This document shows positions 34,298 to 43,300 of a stretch of DNA of 64,000 bases, piece after piece (the first letter of the stretch is position 1; each line of letters starts with the position of its first letter). The DNA is from an uncultured Eubacteriales bacterium (GTDB lineage: Bacteria > Bacillota > Clostridia > Oscillospirales > Acutalibacteraceae). The notes beneath the pieces are model-generated. The model was not told the DNA's origin. It did not search any database and saw only the letters and a list, made by a program, of their open reading frames with translations. The stretch lies in assembly GCA_900540085.1 (NCBI GenBank), contig UQEU01000009.1:1-64000 (forward strand), given 5' to 3'. The position numbers and the translations under genes were made by a program.

Positions 34298-34929
34298 AAC
34301 TGCGCTTTGAGAGAATGGGATTGTTGCTGAAGGCTATGAATTTCAATTCATTTCTTCCGCTTATATTCATAGATTTGTTAGTTCCTTTAGTTAACTTTGC
34401 TGTTTACAGGAACAAGGGCGCAAGCGTGGAATTTACGACAACCGTTTTTTCAATGATTCATATTTTTGTGCCGTTGTTTTCTTGTTGGTGGGTTGTTTTC
34501 TCACTGCGATTTTTCTACGACGAAAAAGGCTCGGAAATACTTTTTGTGAATTCCGACAGAAATAAATTGACAGATGTATTTATTTTGTTTTTCATAATGA
34601 TTGTAAATGTTTCTTTGACATTTATACCATACTACTTTTTTATTGAACAGTTTTTCCTTTTTCATATAAATGTTTTGCTTGTATGCTTTTTCTACTTGGG
34701 TGTTGCGTATTTTGTAACAACGGTTTTTAAGTCGATAACGCCGACAGTAATGGTGCTCGTAATTTATATTTTGGCAAATTTAATGTCGCCTTTGTCAGTA
34801 ACAACTTTTCCATTCTACTTTTTATCAGAGGGTTTAATGGGCATCCTCTACTGTGGACTGCCTCTTGCATTGTGCAGTTTGATTTTGCTCGGAATAGGTG
34901 TGAAGTTAGGAAAAAACAATATTAAGTAA
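34276..34929 (+). CDS. Second ABC permease subunit
   Basis: A 217-aa integral membrane protein with about six helices (FLPLIFIDLLVPLVNFAV, IFVPLFSCWWVVFSLRFFY, VFILFFIMIVNVSLTFIPYY, and three more), an ABC-2-like permease. It starts at ATG 34276, inside the end of the ATPase gene, with GAGGATGGG as ribosome-binding site. That overlap indicates translational coupling. It would pair with the 627-aa permease as a heterodimeric channel. Confidence 0.75.
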   Translation: MSGKQGLKLRFERMGLLLKAMNFNSFLPLIFIDLLVPLVNFAVYRNKGASVEFTTTVFSMIHIFVPLFSCWWVVFSLRFFYDEKGSEILFVNSDRNKLTDVFILFFIMIVNVSLTFIPYYFFIEQFFLFHINVLLVCFFYLGVAYFVTTVFKSITPTVMVLVIYILANLMSPLSVTTFPFYFLSEGLMGILYCGLPLALCSLILLGIGVKLGKNNIK

Positions 34930-34942
34930 ATATTTAAAGCAC

Positions 34943-34988
34943 AAAGTCACAAGGGTTTTACAGTGCACTGTTTGCCCTTGTGACTTTT
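34943..34988. terminator. Terminator of the ABC locus (convergent)
   Basis: AAAGTCACAAGGG / CCCTTGTGACTTT stem enclosing the palindrome ACAGTGCACTGT, ending in T residues. Confidence 0.8.
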
Positions 34989-35802
34989 ATTTTATCCGTA
35001 TATCTATTTGAGTAATATATTCATCTATTGAATTTATTGAAGCCTCGTTTATTCCTACTTCATAAGAATAATCGTCAAGTTCTATATTGTTTTCTTTTGC
35101 AAATTTAAGCATTTTTTTGTAAATATTCGGTATTTTATCCCACGAACCTACATTGTACGCTCTTAAATATTTACTTTTAGGTATGACTTTTATACCTTTT
35201 TTTGAATTTATAACAGGAACGCTTACAAATATTCCGTAGTATTTTTCAAAGTTTTCGCTATATAAATTATCGACTGAAATTACAGCCCCGTATGTTGCGT
35301 TATCCAATCGTTGTATGTTGTGTTTTTTTACTTCTTTTATTATTGAACCTATTTCTTTTTCGTTCGGGTCGCTGTTTTTTGTTTTTAAAACAATTAAATT
35401 CTGCTTTTCTTTTTCAACAATTTGTATTTTGTTTAAATCGCTGTTTAAAATATATTCAATATCGCTTTTTTGCTTTAGCATTGACTTTTTTATTTTTTGA
35501 AGTCGTGATATTTCAAGGCTGAGTGCATCTATTTCATAAGATAAAATATTTTTTAAATTTTCTGCCGAACGGTTTTGTATATACTGTTTTATTGTTTTGA
35601 GCGGTATGTTTAAATCTTTCATCATTAAAATGATTTCGAGTGTTTTGCTTTGGTAATATGTGTAATAGCGGTAACCGTTTTCTTTTATTATTGCAGGCTT
35701 GAATAAATCTATTTCGTCATACCACATAAGCGTCTTTTTATTTATGCCGTGAAGCGACGCAAATTGACCTATTGTAAAAAGAGTTGTTTCGTTGTTAAAC
35801 AT
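34987..35802 (-). CDS. MerR-family regulator with GyrI-like effector domain
   Basis: A 271-aa regulator. The N-terminal MerR HTH (FTIGQFASLHGINKKTLMWY, DEIDLFKPAIIKENGYRYY) is followed by a coiled-coil dimerisation helix (about 75-120) and a C-terminal GyrI/SOUL-like ligand-binding domain of the BmrR/Mta kind (YGIFVSVPVI, KYLRAYNVGSWDKIP). Such proteins bind small lipophilic or cationic compounds and untwist a promoter. AAGGGGGG precedes the ATG. The divergent GNAT promoter holds a perfect MerR-type dyad. Confidence 0.88.
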   Translation of the reverse strand: MFNNETTLFTIGQFASLHGINKKTLMWYDEIDLFKPAIIKENGYRYYTYYQSKTLEIILMMKDLNIPLKTIKQYIQNRSAENLKNILSYEIDALSLEISRLQKIKKSMLKQKSDIEYILNSDLNKIQIVEKEKQNLIVLKTKNSDPNEKEIGSIIKEVKKHNIQRLDNATYGAVISVDNLYSENFEKYYGIFVSVPVINSKKGIKVIPKSKYLRAYNVGSWDKIPNIYKKMLKFAKENNIELDDYSYEVGINEASINSIDEYITQIDIRIK

Positions 35803-35818
35803 TTTTTAAATTCCCCCC

Positions 35819-35849
35819 TTGACATTACAGTAACTGTACGGTTTATTAT
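35819..35849 (+). promoter_or_regulatory. MerR-type promoter/operator of the GNAT gene
   Basis: TTGACA (35819-35824) and TATTAT (35844-35849) separated by 19 bp, the overlong spacing typical of MerR-controlled promoters. The perfect dyad TACAGT-A-ACTGTA (35826-35838) sits in the spacer. It faces the acetyltransferase gene and is probably also used by the divergent regulator. Confidence 0.8.
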
Positions 35850-35903
35850 ATTACTTGTCAGAGAAAATATCAACTGAAATTATTAAAAAGAAGGTAAATT
35901 TTT

Positions 35904-36539
35904 ATGGAAAATTTAAAAAACAAAGTAATAATAAGAGATTTAAGTGAAAGAGATTTTGAAGATATTGAAAATACCATTGCAGACACTTGGCATTATAATG
36001 ATTTTTGCACAAAAAACAATGCTGAAAAACTATCAAGAATTTTTCTTTACAGTTGTTTGGACAAAAGAAGTTTTGCTCAAGTTGCGGAATTAGACGGAAA
36101 AGCAGTCGGCATTATTATGGGCAGACACAATGATTCTTATAAAAAGAGTTTTAAATATAAATTAAAGTCTATATCACAAATTATTTCATTGGTAAGTACA
36201 AAGTCAGGCAGAAAGGCGGCAAAAATATTTTTGGGCGTTAACGGAACCGATAACGAATTATTAAAAGAAACAAAAAGCAAATATGACGGCGAAGTTGTGT
36301 TTTTTGCAGTTGATAAAGATTGCAGAGGATACGGAGTAGGCAAATCATTGTTTAACACTTTTACAAATTATATGAAACAAAAAAAGGCAAACAATTTCTT
36401 TTTGTTTACAGACACTTCGTGCAACTATAAGTTCTATGAACATCAAAATTTAGTAAGGCGCGGTCAGAAAAATGTTAAGGTTGAAGTTAACGGAAAACAA
36501 GAAGATATGCAGTTTTTTATATACGAGGGCAATATATAA
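35904..36539 (+). CDS. GNAT-family N-acetyltransferase
   Basis: A 211-aa acetyltransferase. The acetyl-CoA site is visible (VDKDCRGYGVGKSLFNTFTN, the R-G-x-G-x-G/K pattern), with the beta-strand FAQVAELDGKAVGIIMGR before it and FYEHQNLVRRGQ after. There is an inserted helical segment between about residues 75 and 115. AGAAGG precedes the ATG. Control by the divergent MerR/GyrI regulator suggests acetylation of a drug or toxic metabolite, but the substrate is unknown. Confidence 0.82.
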   Translation: MENLKNKVIIRDLSERDFEDIENTIADTWHYNDFCTKNNAEKLSRIFLYSCLDKRSFAQVAELDGKAVGIIMGRHNDSYKKSFKYKLKSISQIISLVSTKSGRKAAKIFLGVNGTDNELLKETKSKYDGEVVFFAVDKDCRGYGVGKSLFNTFTNYMKQKKANNFFLFTDTSCNYKFYEHQNLVRRGQKNVKVEVNGKQEDMQFFIYEGNI

Positions 36540-36635
36540 ATTTTTAATAAACTGAATTTTGCGTAATTGTACAAAAAACGACTTTGAATTTACATTATAT
36601 TTATAAATAATATTTTTTAGATTGATGTTTTTCTA

Positions 36636-36664
36636 TTGAATGTTTGAAAATTATGCTTTATAAT
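36636..36664 (+). promoter_or_regulatory. Sigma-A promoter of pyk
   Basis: TTGAAT (36636-36641), 17-bp spacer, perfect TATAAT (36659-36664), about 55 bases before the ATG. Confidence 0.7.
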
Positions 36665-36720
36665 ACTAAATTAAAGAAATTTGGATTTCTTATAATGATT
36701 TAATGAGGGAAGCATAAATA

Positions 36721-38148
36721 ATGTATTCTAAATTCAGAAAAACAAAAATCATTTGTACTGTCGGACCTGCGACGGACAATGATGATGTAATGAAAAAACT
36801 TATGCAAAACGGTATGAATTGTGCAAGATTCAATTTTTCTCACGGCGATTACAATGAACACCGAAAAAGATTTGAGCAGATTGAAAAGATGAGAAATGAA
36901 TTGGGACTGCCTATTGCAACAATGCTTGATACAAAAGGACCGGAAGTAAGAACGGGACTTTTCAAAGACGGCTATGCTATATTGAAAAAAGGCTCGAAGT
37001 TCACTTTGACTACCGAAGATGTTGAAGGAAACTCGGAAATCTGTTCCGTGACATACGAAAATCTTCCGAAAGAAGTGAAAACAGGCTCGTTTATTTTAGT
37101 TGATGACGGTCTTATTTCTCTTGAGGTTACAGGAACTGATGATAAAAATGTTTATTGCAAGGTGCTTGACGGAGGAATGATAAAGAACAGAAAAGGTATC
37201 AATGTTCCGAATGTTACTCTTGCAATGCCGTATCTCAGTCAAAAAGATATATCAGACCTTCAGTTCGGCGCCGAGATGAAGTTTGATTATATTGCGGCTT
37301 CATTCGTAAGAACTGCGGCAGATATTGATTATTTGAGAAATTTCACAAAATCACTCGGTTGGCAAAATGTCAGAATTGTTGCTAAAGTTGAAAACGGCGA
37401 CGCTATTAAGAATATAGACGAAATTATTAAAGCGGCAGACGGTATAATGGTTGCACGAGGCGATCTTGGTGTTGAAGTTCCGTTTGAAAAAATACCGAGC
37501 ATACAAAAGAAAATTATTAAAAAGTGTGCTGACGCAGGTAAACATGTAATTACGGCTACACAGATGCTTGACTCTATGATTAATAACCCAAGACCTACAA
37601 GAGCAGAGATTACCGATGTTGCAAATGCAGTTTATGACGGTACTTCGGCGATAATGCTCAGCGGTGAAACTGCCGCAGGTAAAAATCCCGTTGAGGCAGT
37701 TCATGTTATGGACGCTATTGCAAGAGCTGCCGAAAGTGAGATTGATTATAAACATAACTTTGAAGTCGGAAGTCTTGATTTTGAAAGAGATATAACAAGT
37801 GCTATTTCACACGCAACTGTTACTACCGCACACGATTTGAATGCAAGTATCATCACGGTTACAAAATCGGGCATCACTGCAAGAAGTATATCAAAATACA
37901 GACCTGAAAGCGTTATTATAGGATGTACTACAAGCGATGTTGTGTTCAGACAAATGAATTTGTCTTGGGGTATTGTGCCTGTTATGTGTGAAGAAAAAAA
38001 CAATACAGACGAACTTTTCAATCACGCAGTTGAAGTAAGTCTTGCCAATAATCTTATAGAAAAAGGCGATGCAGTCGTAATCACTGCAGGCGTTCCTCTC
38101 GGTCAGGCAGGTACAACTAATATGTTAAAAGTTCAACAAATACAGTAA
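36721..38148 (+). CDS. pyk: Pyruvate kinase
   Basis: A 475-aa glycolytic enzyme converting PEP and ADP to pyruvate and ATP. Visible motifs: KIICTVGPATDN, CARFNFSHGDY, MLDTKGPEVRTG, the catalytic VAKVENGDAIKNIDEII, GIMVARGDLGVEVP, and HVITATQMLDSMINNPRPTR. The C-terminal allosteric domain is present, but the extra PEP-synthase-like domain found in some Bacillus enzymes is not. GAGGGAA precedes the ATG. Single-gene unit with its own promoter and terminator. Confidence 0.97.
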   Translation: MYSKFRKTKIICTVGPATDNDDVMKKLMQNGMNCARFNFSHGDYNEHRKRFEQIEKMRNELGLPIATMLDTKGPEVRTGLFKDGYAILKKGSKFTLTTEDVEGNSEICSVTYENLPKEVKTGSFILVDDGLISLEVTGTDDKNVYCKVLDGGMIKNRKGINVPNVTLAMPYLSQKDISDLQFGAEMKFDYIAASFVRTAADIDYLRNFTKSLGWQNVRIVAKVENGDAIKNIDEIIKAADGIMVARGDLGVEVPFEKIPSIQKKIIKKCADAGKHVITATQMLDSMINNPRPTRAEITDVANAVYDGTSAIMLSGETAAGKNPVEAVHVMDAIARAAESEIDYKHNFEVGSLDFERDITSAISHATVTTAHDLNASIITVTKSGITARSISKYRPESVIIGCTTSDVVFRQMNLSWGIVPVMCEEKNNTDELFNHAVEVSLANNLIEKGDAVVITAGVPLGQAGTTNMLKVQQIQ

Positions 38149-38159
38149 TAGTGTCTAAT

Positions 38160-38203
38160 AAAAGTCTTTGTGCATAGTATTTTGTACAGAGACTTTTATT
38201 TTT
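38160..38203 (+). terminator. Terminator of pyk
   Basis: AAAAGTCT-TGT / ACA-AGACTTTT stem with one mismatch, followed by T residues. Confidence 0.7.
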
Positions 38204-38335
38204 GTGTAAAATGTACAAAAATATTAATTTGATTTTATTCAAAATATCTGCTTAACAGAAATTTAATTGTTTATTCATTATTGACCGAGTGTCGAAAATA
38301 ATGTATATTTATAATTAGAATTTGACAAATGGTTA

Positions 38336-38359
38336 TATTATGCCAAATATTATGCCAAA
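38336..38359 (+). repeat. Tandem 12-bp direct repeat upstream of livJ
   Basis: TATTATGCCAAA occurs twice head-to-tail (38336-38347, 38348-38359), 14 bases downstream of a TTGACA at 38322. It could provide alternative -10 elements or a repeated binding site. Confidence 0.5.
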
Positions 38360-38389
38360 AATTCATTAAATAACGGAGGAAAACAAATA

Positions 38390-39559
38390 ATGAAAAAGAA
38401 ATTTACAAAAATCCTCTCTGTTGTTCTTGCAGTTGCAATGATTACAGCTTGTTTTGCAGCTTGCTCAAAAAAAGACGCAGATAAGGATACAAGCGCAAAC
38501 ACAACCTTTAAAATCGGCTCAATCGGACCTCTCACAGGTGACAACGCACTTTACGGCCTTGCAGTACAGCACGGTGCTCAGCTTGCAGTAGATGAAATCA
38601 ATGCGGCAGGCGGTATCAACGGTGTGCAAATTGAGTTCAAAATGGAAGACGACCAAGCTGATACGGAAAAATCAGTAAACGCATACAACTCACTTAAAGA
38701 CTGGGGTATGCAAATGCTTATGGGTACAGTTACAAGTACGGCTTGTATAGGTGTTGCAGAAGAAACATATAACGATAAGATGTTTATGCTTACACCGAGC
38801 GGTACAGCAGTTGATTGTGTAAAATACGACAATGCTTTTCGTATTTGCTATTCTGACCCTAACCAAGGAAGTGCTTCGGCTGACTATATTGCTGAACAAG
38901 GTCTTGCTAAAAAGATTTTTGCTATCTATGACAGTTCAAACGCTTATTCAGCAGGTATTTATGAGAAGTTCTATTCACAGGCTCAGGCAAACGGTCTTAC
39001 AGTAGAGTCCGCTTCATTTACAGCAGACAGCAACAAAGACTTCAGTGTTCAGCTTCAACAGGCTAAAACTTTTGGTGCAGAACTCATTTTCCTTCCTATT
39101 TATTTTTCAGAGGCTTCTTTAATTCTTACTCAGGCTTCAAAACTCGGTATGGATGTTAAGTTCTTCGGTTGTGACGGACTTGACGGTATTTTAAGTGTTC
39201 AAAACTTTGACACTTCTCTTGCAGAAGGCGTAATGCTTCTCACACCTTTCGCTGCAATTTCTGAAGATGAAAAAACTCAAAAATTTGTTGATGACTACAA
39301 AAAAGCATACAACAATGAAGTTCCGATTCAGTTTGCAGCAGACGCTTACGATGCAATTTATGCTATCAAAGCAGCAGCAGAAAAAGCTGCAATCAAACCG
39401 ACTATGCAGGTTGATGAAATCTGTGAGGCAATGAAAAAGTCAATGCTTGAAATTGAGTTAGACGGTCTTACAGGTAAAATGACTTGGAACGCAGACGGCG
39501 AACCAAACAAAGAACCTAAGGGTATGATTATTAAAAACGGTCAATATGTTGCTATGTAA
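38390..39559 (+). CDS. livJ: Branched-chain amino acid ABC transporter substrate-binding lipoprotein
   Basis: A 389-aa type I periplasmic-binding-fold lipoprotein (Leu/Ile/Val family). A signal peptide ends in a lipobox with the lipidated Cys25 (ITACFAAC-SKK). The mature part begins FKIGSIGPLTGDNALYG and GAQLAVDEINAAGGINGV, typical of this family. CGGAGG precedes the ATG. It heads the livHMGF cluster, but a terminator directly after it reduces read-through, which gives more binding protein than transporter. Ligand may be branched-chain or another amino acid. Confidence 0.92.
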   Translation: MKKKFTKILSVVLAVAMITACFAACSKKDADKDTSANTTFKIGSIGPLTGDNALYGLAVQHGAQLAVDEINAAGGINGVQIEFKMEDDQADTEKSVNAYNSLKDWGMQMLMGTVTSTACIGVAEETYNDKMFMLTPSGTAVDCVKYDNAFRICYSDPNQGSASADYIAEQGLAKKIFAIYDSSNAYSAGIYEKFYSQAQANGLTVESASFTADSNKDFSVQLQQAKTFGAELIFLPIYFSEASLILTQASKLGMDVKFFGCDGLDGILSVQNFDTSLAEGVMLLTPFAAISEDEKTQKFVDDYKKAYNNEVPIQFAADAYDAIYAIKAAAEKAAIKPTMQVDEICEAMKKSMLEIELDGLTGKMTWNADGEPNKEPKGMIIKNGQYVAM

Positions 39560-39577
39560 CAGTTGATTTTATTATCC

Positions 39578-39608
39578 GAGTCGGGACAAAATTGTCCCGA
39601 CTTTTTTC
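39578..39608 (+). terminator. Terminator between livJ and livH
   Basis: GTCGGGACAA-AA-TTGTCCCGAC with six T residues. A strong stem, so livHMGF needs its own promoter. Confidence 0.85.
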
Positions 39609-39695
39609 TTGCTTTAAATACAGATAATTGATAATTTCAATTTTTTTACTGTTTTTTTATTGCAATATTATAAGATATTTTGTTATTTTTGTATA

Positions 39696-39724
39696 TTGTC
39701 TAAATTATTGTATTATGATATACT
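39696..39724 (+). promoter_or_regulatory. Promoter of livHMGF
   Basis: TTGTCT (39696-39701), 17-bp spacer, TATACT (39719-39724). Confidence 0.65.
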
Positions 39725-39809
39725 ATTTAAACATTACTTATTTAAAGTTTTAATATGTTAAATCGTGTGAATTTTTTGCAACACTAAAACAGAAAAGGAG
39801 AGTGTAAAT

Positions 39810-40691
39810 TTGGAATTTTTATCCTATTTAATTACCGGAATAAGTCTCGGCAGTATATATGCAATCATTGCCCTCGGCTATACAATGGTTTACGGTATTG
39901 CAAAAATGCTTAACTTTGCACACGGCGATGTAATAATGGTAGGTGCTTTCGTAGTTTATTATGCTTGCAGCGGTGCAAATATAAATCCTGTCATTGCCGT
40001 GATTATTTCAATGGCAGTTTGTACTTTGCTCGGCGTCATTATTGAACGACTTGCATACAGACCTTTGAGAAGTGCAACACCTCTTGCAGTTTTGATTACT
40101 GCAATCGGCGTAAGTTATTTATTGCAAAACACGGCTCTTCTTATGTTCGGAGCAAATACAAAGTCTTTCACTTCAGTGATAAAAATTCCTGCTTTAAAAT
40201 TGGCAGGAGGCGAACTTGTAATTACAGGTGAAACAATCGCTACAATTTTGATTTGTATATTGATTATGATTTCACTTACTCTTTTCGTAAACAAAACAAA
40301 ACCCGGCAGGGCTATGCTTGCAGTTTCGGAAGATAAGGAAGCCGCTCAACTTATGGGCGTAAATGTAAACGGTACTATTGCTATGACTTTTGCAATAGGT
40401 TCTGCTCTTGCAGCCGTTGCAGGTGTTCTTCTTTGTTCTGCATATCCTACTCTTACTCCTTATACAGGTGCAATGCCGGGTATAAAGGCGTTCGTTGCTG
40501 CAGTGTTCGGCGGTATCGGTTCAATTCCCGGCGCTATGGTAGGCGGTATTCTTCTCGGTATTATCGAGTGCTTCGGAAAAGGATATATTTCATCTCAGCT
40601 TGCAGACGCTATTGTGTTTGCTTCACTTATAATTGTTCTTGTTGTTAAACCGACAGGTATATTCGGCAAGAAAATTACAGAAAAGGTTTAA
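39810..40691 (+). CDS. livH: Branched-chain amino acid ABC permease LivH
   Basis: A 293-aa permease with about eight helices. It starts FLSYLITGISLGSIYAIIAL and shows GYTMVYGIAKMLNFAHGDV and GLRRLAYRPLR-like IERLAYRPLRSA, typical of LivH. The conserved permease segment KAFVAAVFGGIGSIPGAMVG contacts the ATPases. Translation starts at TTG 39810 after AAAGGAGAG. The next gene's ribosome-binding site overlaps its stop codon. Confidence 0.93.
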   Translation: MEFLSYLITGISLGSIYAIIALGYTMVYGIAKMLNFAHGDVIMVGAFVVYYACSGANINPVIAVIISMAVCTLLGVIIERLAYRPLRSATPLAVLITAIGVSYLLQNTALLMFGANTKSFTSVIKIPALKLAGGELVITGETIATILICILIMISLTLFVNKTKPGRAMLAVSEDKEAAQLMGVNVNGTIAMTFAIGSALAAVAGVLLCSAYPTLTPYTGAMPGIKAFVAAVFGGIGSIPGAMVGGILLGIIECFGKGYISSQLADAIVFASLIIVLVVKPTGIFGKKITEKV

Positions 40692-40707
40692 GGAGGTGCG
40701 TAATATA

Positions 40708-41796
40708 ATGGCTAATTTTAAAACACCTCTTAAAAAGAGTGAAAAAAACAATCTTATAACATACGCACTTCTGATTTTGACATTTATCATTGTGCAATCT
40801 TTAAATGCAACAGGCAATGTTTCAAGTCTTGTTGAAGGACTTTTAGTTCCTCTTTGTGTATATGTAATTGCCGCTGTTTCTTTAAATCTCACAGTAGGCG
40901 TACTTGGAGAACTCAGTCTCGGACACGCAGGGTTTATGTGCGTCGGTGCATTTTCAAGTTCTTTTTTCTCCGTATGTACAAGACAGATAATAACAGTTGA
41001 TTGGCTTAGATTTATTATCGCTATTTTTATAGGCGGTTTGGTTGCGGCAATTTTCGGATTGCTTATAGGTATTCCCGTTCTTCGTTTGAGAGGCGACTAT
41101 CTTGCAATCGTTACACTTGCATTCGGAGAAATTATTAAAAATGTAATGAATGTTTTGTATGTGGGCGTTGACTCTCACGGTATTCATTTCTCAACTACAA
41201 GTTCTATGGCACTCGGTCTTGAACCTGACGGCAGAGTAATCATCAACGGTGCGCTCGGTATTACGGGTACTCCGAAGGACTCAAACTTTGTTATAGGTTT
41301 TATACTTGTGTTAATCACAGTTTTTGTTACTCTCAATCTTATAAATTCAAGAGCAGGCAGAGCAATTATGGCTATCAGAGATAACAGAATTGCAGCTGAA
41401 TCACTTGGTATAAACATTACAAAATACAAACTTTATGCATTTATCATCTCTGCATTTTTCGCAGGAATTGCAGGCGTTTTGTATTCGCATAACCTTTCAA
41501 GCTTAACTGCTACAACAAACAATTTTGGTTACAATATGTCTATTTCTATACTCGTATTTGTTGTTCTCGGCGGTATCGGAAATATCAGAGGTTCTGTGAT
41601 TGCGGCAATCGTGCTTACACTTCTTCCCGAAGTGCTGCGTTCTCTCAACGATTACAGAATGCTCATTTATTCAATCGTTCTTATTCTTATGATGCTCTTC
41701 TCATCAAGTCCGCAAATGATTGCACTTCGTGAAAAGTATTCATTAAAGAAAATATTCAACAAAAAAGAAAAAAATAAAAAGGAGGCTGCTGAATAA
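40708..41796 (+). CDS. livM: Branched-chain amino acid ABC permease LivM
   Basis: A 362-aa permease, the heterodimer partner of LivH. Typical stretches: LNLTVGVLGELSLGHAGFMC, IPVLRLRGDYLAIVTLAFGE, GRAIMAIRDNRIAAESLGIN, and VVLGGIGNIRGSVIAAI. Start at ATG 40708, 9 bases after AAGGAGGTG. The longer frame overlaps livH without a ribosome-binding site. It ends in a lysine-rich tail and its TAA overlaps the livG ATG (TAATG). Confidence 0.93.
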   Translation: MANFKTPLKKSEKNNLITYALLILTFIIVQSLNATGNVSSLVEGLLVPLCVYVIAAVSLNLTVGVLGELSLGHAGFMCVGAFSSSFFSVCTRQIITVDWLRFIIAIFIGGLVAAIFGLLIGIPVLRLRGDYLAIVTLAFGEIIKNVMNVLYVGVDSHGIHFSTTSSMALGLEPDGRVIINGALGITGTPKDSNFVIGFILVLITVFVTLNLINSRAGRAIMAIRDNRIAAESLGINITKYKLYAFIISAFFAGIAGVLYSHNLSSLTATTNNFGYNMSISILVFVVLGGIGNIRGSVIAAIVLTLLPEVLRSLNDYRMLIYSIVLILMMLFSSSPQMIALREKYSLKKIFNKKEKNKKEAAE

Positions 41797-42554
41797 TGGC
41801 TGTTCTTGAAACAAAAAATCTTTCTATTTCATTCGGTGGCCTTAAAGCAGTAGATAATTTCAATCTTAAAATTGAAAAAGGTCAGCTTTACGGACTTATA
41901 GGTCCCAACGGTGCAGGTAAAACTACTGTTTTTAACTTGCTTACAGGCGTTTATAAACCTACGCAGGGTACAATTCTTCTTGACGGAGAAGATATTACGG
42001 GCAAAAAAACGATAGATATTAACAAAGCAGGTATAGCAAGAACTTTCCAAAATATCAGACTTTTTAACAATTTGAGCGTTCTTGACAATGTTAAAGCCGG
42101 CTTGCACAATGAGTACAAGTACAGCGTTTTGTCGGGAGTTCTTAAATTGCCGTCTTATTTCAAAAAAGAGGCTGCAATGAATAAAGAAGCACTTGAACTT
42201 CTTAAAGTTTTTGACCTTGATAAAGAGGCTGATTTTCTTGCAAGAAATCTTCCGTACGGTAAACAAAGAAAACTCGAAATAGCAAGAGCGCTTGCAACAA
42301 GACCGAAACTTTTGCTTCTTGACGAACCTGCGGCAGGTATGAACCCAAATGAAACGCAGGAATTGATGGATACAATCAAGTTTGTCAGAGATAAGTTCGA
42401 TATGACAGTTTTGTTAATTGAACACGATATGCGACTTGTTTCGGGAATATGCGAAGAACTTACCGTTCTTAATTTCGGTCAGGTTCTTGCAAGCGGTGAA
42501 ACTTCAACTGTACTTAATAATCCTGAAGTTATTACTGCATATCTCGGCGAATAA
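41796..42554 (+). CDS. livG: Branched-chain amino acid ABC ATPase LivG
   Basis: A 252-aa ATPase with Walker A (GPNGAGKTT), the LivG-type insertion after KAGIARTFQNIRLFNNLSVL, a signature region written LPYGKQRKLEIARALATRP (the family's LxYGxQRxLE form instead of LSGGQ), and Walker B LLLLDEPAAGMNP. It overlaps livM by one base and precedes livF by 12 bases. Confidence 0.95.
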   Translation: MAVLETKNLSISFGGLKAVDNFNLKIEKGQLYGLIGPNGAGKTTVFNLLTGVYKPTQGTILLDGEDITGKKTIDINKAGIARTFQNIRLFNNLSVLDNVKAGLHNEYKYSVLSGVLKLPSYFKKEAAMNKEALELLKVFDLDKEADFLARNLPYGKQRKLEIARALATRPKLLLLDEPAAGMNPNETQELMDTIKFVRDKFDMTVLLIEHDMRLVSGICEELTVLNFGQVLASGETSTVLNNPEVITAYLGE

Positions 42555-42566
42555 GGAGGAAAAAAT

Positions 42567-43277
42567 ATGGCACTTCTTGAAGTTTCAGATTTAAAAGTAT
42601 ATTATGGTGTTATACAGGCGATTAAAGGTATATCATTTGAAGTTAATCAGGGTGAAGTTGTTGCACTTATCGGTGCTAACGGCGCAGGTAAAACAACTAC
42701 TTTGCACACTGTATCGGGACTGTTGCCTGCAAAAGAAGGAAAAATTATTTTTGACGGCAAAGATATATCAAAAGTTCCGGCTCATAAAATAGTTTCAATG
42801 GGTATGGCTCATGTGCCCGAAGGCAGAAGAATTTTTCAGGAACTCTCTGTTCTTGAAAATCTTAAACTCGGTGCATATACAAGAAAAAATAAGACTGAAA
42901 TAGCTGAATCCATCGAGATGGTTTACGATAAATTCCCAAGACTTAAAGAAAGAAAAAATCAAGTTGCGGGTACTCTTTCAGGCGGTGAACAGCAGATGCT
43001 TGCTATGGGTCGTGCTTTGATGAGTAAACCGAGAATTATACTTATGGACGAACCGTCTATGGGACTTTCTCCTCTTCTTGTTTCGGAAATTTTTGAAATC
43101 ATTAAAGAAATACGAAACAGCGGAACAACAGTGCTTTTGGTAGAACAAAATGCTAAAAAGGCACTTTCTATTGCCGACCGTGCTTATGTTCTTGAAACGG
43201 GAAACATAACTCTTTCGGGCGACGCTTCAAAACTTATCAATGACGAGTCAATCAAAAAAGCATATCTCGGAGAATAA
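42567..43277 (+). CDS. livF: Branched-chain amino acid ABC ATPase LivF
   Basis: A 236-aa ATPase. Walker A GANGAGKTT, the LivF-specific VPEGRRIFQELSVLENL, signature LSGGEQQMLAMGRALM, Walker B IILMDEPSMGLSP and VEQNAKKAL are all present. AAGGAGG precedes the ATG. Completes the transporter LivJ-HMGF. Confidence 0.95.
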   Translation: MALLEVSDLKVYYGVIQAIKGISFEVNQGEVVALIGANGAGKTTTLHTVSGLLPAKEGKIIFDGKDISKVPAHKIVSMGMAHVPEGRRIFQELSVLENLKLGAYTRKNKTEIAESIEMVYDKFPRLKERKNQVAGTLSGGEQQMLAMGRALMSKPRIILMDEPSMGLSPLLVSEIFEIIKEIRNSGTTVLLVEQNAKKALSIADRAYVLETGNITLSGDASKLINDESIKKAYLGE

Positions 43278-43300
43278 ATACATTAAGGAGATGTATTTTT

